From the NCBI GenBank assembly GCA_040793985.1, contig JBFNJI010000002.1:186001-250000 (forward strand): 64,000 bases of DNA. The letters are read 5' to 3'. Below the pieces are notes generated by a model. It was not told the DNA's origin. It made no database searches and was given only the letters and a program-made list of their open reading frames with translations. This DNA is from Thiodiazotropha sp040793985. Lineage in GTDB: Bacteria; Pseudomonadota; Gammaproteobacteria; Chromatiales; Chromatiaceae. The position numbers were made by a program, and so were the translations under genes. Shown here piece by piece: positions 61,734 to 64,000 of this stretch; within the stretch, counting starts at the first letter, position 1; every line of letters begins with the position of its first letter.

Positions 61734-62876
61734 TCATCGATCAACCTCGGGGGGACAAGCATCAAGGGAAAACATGGTCTGCGCAATATCCTCGATACGT
61801 GAACCAATCGATAGCCTTTCCAGCACCTGCACCGCATGCATCGAAGAGGGACCCCTGACGTGTACCCGGTAGGGTTTTGGGCCGCCGTCGGAAACCACGT
61901 AGTAACAGAGCTCACCCTTGGATGACTCGACCCGCGTGTAGGTCTCACCGGCCGGCACGTTCCAGGCCAGCGGATTGGGTATGGGGGCGCGAATTGGACC
62001 GTGGATATCGGGAAGGGCCTCGATTACCTGGCGAACGATACGAATGCTCTCCATGAGTTCGTGGCGCCGCACCAGGGTGCGTGCCCAGGCATCACCGTTC
62101 TCCTCGGTCGGGATCTCGAAATCGAGTTGGTCGTAGATCAGATAGGGATCGTCCCTGCGTACATCGAAGGCGAGACCTGTGGCGCGCAGGTTCGGTCCAG
62201 TGACCCCCCAGGCGAGGGCCTGCTCCTGACTCATTACGCCTACGCCCTTGGCGCGCTTTACAAAAACCTGGTTCTTGAAGAAAAGGTTGTCGTAGTCGGG
62301 GAGGCGGGACTCGATATAGTCGAGGGTCTCGCTTACCCGCTGTAAGAATCCACGCGGCAATTCACGCCGAACCCCACCGGGAATGTTGTAGATGCTGTAG
62401 ACCCGACCGCCGGTGAACTCCTCGAAGAGATCGAGGACGAGATCGCGATCCGCTACCCCCCAATACATGGTGCTGTACATGCCGGTGGTGGCGGCGTGGC
62501 CGCCGAAAGTGAAGAGATGGGCGGCGATGCGGGAGAGTTCCAACTGCATGACGCGGATCCAGTCCGCCCGTTGCGGGACGTGCAGGCCGCAAAGTTGCTC
62601 CACCGCCATGGAGTAGCATAGTTCCATGGGCGAGGGGTCGGGGACACAGATTCGCGGCACCAGGGCAATGTTCTGTATCCACAGCCGCTGCTCCATCAAT
62701 TTTTCAAAGCCGCGATGTAGATAACCCCCATCCGCCTTGGCCTCCAATACCCGGTCCCCGTGCAGCTTAACCTTCAAGGCATAGTTGCCCTCTATGCCGG
62801 GATGGTTTGGGCCGAAATTGAGCTCGAATTCGTTGCTCGGCGGCTGGCGTTGGGCTTCGTAGTTCTCAGGTCTCAT
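61734..62876 (-). CDS. nuoD: NuoD-like (49-kDa) subunit of a complex-I-like oxidoreductase
   Basis: This 380-residue protein has the NuoD/hydrogenase-large-subunit fold: NFGPNHPGIEGNYALKV, YLHRGFEKLMEQ, AVEQLCGLHVPQRADWIRVM, ELSRIAAHLF and the ending EVDR. Two positions that contact quinone in standard NuoD appear changed by eye: HPxxHG is HPGIEG (Glu29 for the second His) and R-L-D-Y is R-I-C-V (Val78 for Tyr). The CxxC Ni ligands of hydrogenases are also absent. It is therefore a non-standard member with an uncertain acceptor. It follows nuoC after a 122-bp gap holding a repeat. Confidence 0.85.
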   Translation of the reverse strand: MRPENYEAQRQPPSNEFELNFGPNHPGIEGNYALKVKLHGDRVLEAKADGGYLHRGFEKLMEQRLWIQNIALVPRICVPDPSPMELCYSMAVEQLCGLHVPQRADWIRVMQLELSRIAAHLFTFGGHAATTGMYSTMYWGVADRDLVLDLFEEFTGGRVYSIYNIPGGVRRELPRGFLQRVSETLDYIESRLPDYDNLFFKNQVFVKRAKGVGVMSQEQALAWGVTGPNLRATGLAFDVRRDDPYLIYDQLDFEIPTEENGDAWARTLVRRHELMESIRIVRQVIEALPDIHGPIRAPIPNPLAWNVPAGETYTRVESSKGELCYYVVSDGGPKPYRVHVRGPSSMHAVQVLERLSIGSRIEDIAQTMFSLDACPPEVDR

Positions 62877-62895
62877 CGCTCGCTTTGCTCGCTGT

Positions 62896-62998
62896 TTTTG
62901 AACCTTGAATTATCAATTTTGCATTTCGGCGTTTGCTTTGCATACGCTTGTTTGGAAAGCTTGAGCACAACGCGTAAAGATCAATTCATAACTCAACA
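62896..62998. repeat. AT-rich dispersed repeat, copy B
   Basis: It lies between nuoC and nuoD; see copy A at 59644-59740. It shares TCGGCGTTTGC and an AT-rich tail (TCAATTCATAACTCAACATT). Related AAATTC tandem sequence also occurs at 61560-61590 and near 48660-48770. Confidence 0.35.
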
Positions 62999-63568
62999 TT
63001 ACTTCTTCTTCTGGCTAAATCGCTGCTCCTCGGGTGGGATAATCACACCCCCTCCCTCAGCCACCAGCTCCTGCAGCCACTGCGGGTTGTACTCCTGCCA
63101 GCTGAGGTGTTCGTTGATATATACCTCGCTGTCGAACTCCTTGCGCATCGGTGGCGGTCCGTCCCACTCGGTGAGAATGAACTTCTCCATGCTGGGACTG
63201 CCCTCGAAGTGGATGCCGTACATCTCGTGGATATCGCGTTCGAAAAAGGCGGCGGGCTGATAGAGGTCGTATACCGATAGATAGACCCCCGGTTCCCGGG
63301 CGATGCGGATATGCGCGGAGACCAGGGAGTGGCTCTCGTATGACCAGACGTGGTAGACCAGTTCGAACTCATCCTCTTCGATCCAGTCGACACAGCTTAT
63401 GGCCGAGAGGTGAATATAACCGGCACGTCCCTGCAGCAGTTCCAACAGGGCGGGCAGGGCATCGGCGGGCACGTCCACCCGTACCCGGCGGCTGCTTTTG
63501 CGGCGCACCACAATGCCCTCGATCTCCGCCAGCAGGTCGTCCAGCCAATGGGTGATCTCCTTACTCAT
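62999..63568 (-). CDS. nuoC: NuoC-like (30-kDa) subunit
   Basis: This 189-residue protein has the NuoC core: LQGRAGYIHLSAISCVDW, FELVYHVWSYESH, FERDIHEMYGIHFEGSPSMEKFILTEW and PPMRKEF, the typical zone that packs against NuoD. The N-terminal 50 residues are the usual variable part. The ATG overlaps the nuoB-like stop by 4 bp. The tail (YNPQWLQELVAEGGGVIIPPEEQRFSQ) is an extension. Confidence 0.9.
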   Translation of the reverse strand: MSKEITHWLDDLLAEIEGIVVRRKSSRRVRVDVPADALPALLELLQGRAGYIHLSAISCVDWIEEDEFELVYHVWSYESHSLVSAHIRIAREPGVYLSVYDLYQPAAFFERDIHEMYGIHFEGSPSMEKFILTEWDGPPPMRKEFDSEVYINEHLSWQEYNPQWLQELVAEGGGVIIPPEEQRFSQKKK

Positions 63569-64000
63569 TTCACAGGCTCCTGCTGCTCATGGCTGAGACG
63601 CATCTCCAATGCCTCGAGCGGTTTTTGATGTTGCTCCAAGAGGCGTGTGTGATCACCCAGGGTGCCGTCACTCAGTAAATTGTAGTGTTTCGCTTCGCTG
63701 ATCACATCCGTGGGCGTCTGCCAATCCTCGCCGAAAAGCTTTTGTTGATTGCCCAGGTAGTAGTCGTAATTGCGGTAGTAGTCCTCCCAGCCGTTTGCCT
63801 CGCCTGAGTGAATTCTGTCCATCAACTGTTGCAGGCCTGCGATCACCGCTTCGGGTCTGGGCATACAGCCGGCGATGTAGAGATCCACCGGCATGTATTC
63901 GTCAAGCTTTTTTGCCGTGGCGTAGCTCTGCCAATACATACCGCCGTTGACGGTGCAGGAGCAGATACCGATGACGTACTTGGGCGAGCCCATCTGTTCA
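63565..64000 (-). CDS. nuoB: NuoB-like (20-kDa, cluster N2) subunit, C-terminal part
   Basis: The gene enters from the right edge; 145 residues are visible. The blocks PKYVIGICSCTVNGGMYWQ and VDLYIAGCMPRPEAVIAGL match the second half of NuoB, including two Cys that ligate cluster N2 in the family (GSC and GCPP positions). The first two ligand Cys lie outside. The sequence is divergent (GICSC for GSC, GCMPRP for GCPP), which fits the unusual NuoD beside it. A 70-residue C-terminal extension with YYRNYDYYLGNQQKLFGEDW is longer than in standard NuoB. Confidence 0.88.
   Translation of the reverse strand, partial: EQMGSPKYVIGICSCTVNGGMYWQSYATAKKLDEYMPVDLYIAGCMPRPEAVIAGLQQLMDRIHSGEANGWEDYYRNYDYYLGNQQKLFGEDWQTPTDVISEAKHYNLLSDGTLGDHTRLLEQHQKPLEALEMRLSHEQQEPVK

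Noticed and set aside
61734..62876. NiFe-hydrogenase large subunit
   Set aside because: It has one Cys at each end (C77; DACPPE) where hydrogenases have CxxC pairs, and ends in EVDR like NuoD, so the nickel site cannot be built.

Overview
The window looks like chromosomal DNA of a free-living or symbiotic gammaproteobacterium. The evidence is a CpxR/CpxA/CpxP-like stress locus, an Rpf-type two-component cluster, a MetA-type homoserine succinyltransferase, TcdA, a DMT-family exporter and very many c-di-GMP enzymes. A large nonaheme cytochrome and a NuoBCD cluster joined to a GltD-like flavoprotein would fit a sulfur-oxidising Chromatiales- or Thiotrichales-like lineage, but that placement is inference. 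No phage, insertion sequence, CRISPR array or rRNA operon was seen.

Layout. 1-2.9 kb: the tail of an EAL gene, a BASS transporter, periplasmic MsrA and a small outer-membrane barrel. 3-8.3 kb: small conserved genes (DUF1289-like, DUF3144-like, a ribbon-helix-helix pair, YbaK, HIT, GNAT) separated by gene-poor DNA with at least two decayed genes. 8.8-14.3 kb: an RpfC-like hybrid kinase facing a two-gene operon of RpfG (REC-HD-GYP) and a membrane pseudo-hybrid protein that has lost its phosphotransfer residues. 14.9-18.8 kb: P-loop ATPase plus MetA, tRNA-Asp and an inositol-monophosphatase family protein. 18.8-27.8 kb: GGDEF-EAL protein, PiT phosphate transporter with a DUF2959 lipoprotein, DMT exporter, dGTPase and a CHASE-GGDEF cyclase. 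27.9-30.5 kb: CpxP/CpxR/CpxA-like operon with a tandem GTAAC box. 30.8-40.6 kb: an orphan periplasmic binding protein with a GGDEF-EAL-CZB protein, TcdA, a methyltransferase, a DsbA-family protein, a chemoreceptor with a CZB zinc domain and a TlpA-like thioredoxin. 41-46.2 kb: nonaheme cytochrome c and a PpiC-type foldase. 46.3-48.6 kb: LexA, Y-family polymerase and mini-SRAP cassette under a GTTC-N7-GTTC box. 49.6-52 kb: OmpR-type two-component pair. 52.2-58.9 kb: operon of a TolC-like protein, three paralogous PhnD-like binding proteins and a GGDEF-EAL protein, without any ABC transporter. 59.1-64 kb: ferritin-like protein, then a complex-I-like nuoB-nuoC-nuoD set followed by a GltD-like iron-sulfur flavoprotein.

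How the genes work together. The main theme is environmental sensing through c-di-GMP: four GGDEF proteins (three of them GGDEF-EAL), one HD-GYP protein and one EAL fragment. All four GGDEF domains keep the RxxD inhibitory site. Two loci pair orphan periplasmic binding proteins with membrane GGDEF-EAL enzymes, resembling the NspS-MbaA arrangement of Vibrio. Two proteins carry complete His/Cys zinc sites in CZB domains. Two features stand out as possibly undescribed: the TolC/three-binding-protein/GGDEF-EAL operon, and the NuoD-like subunit whose usual quinone-contacting residues appear replaced. All alignments were made by eye.
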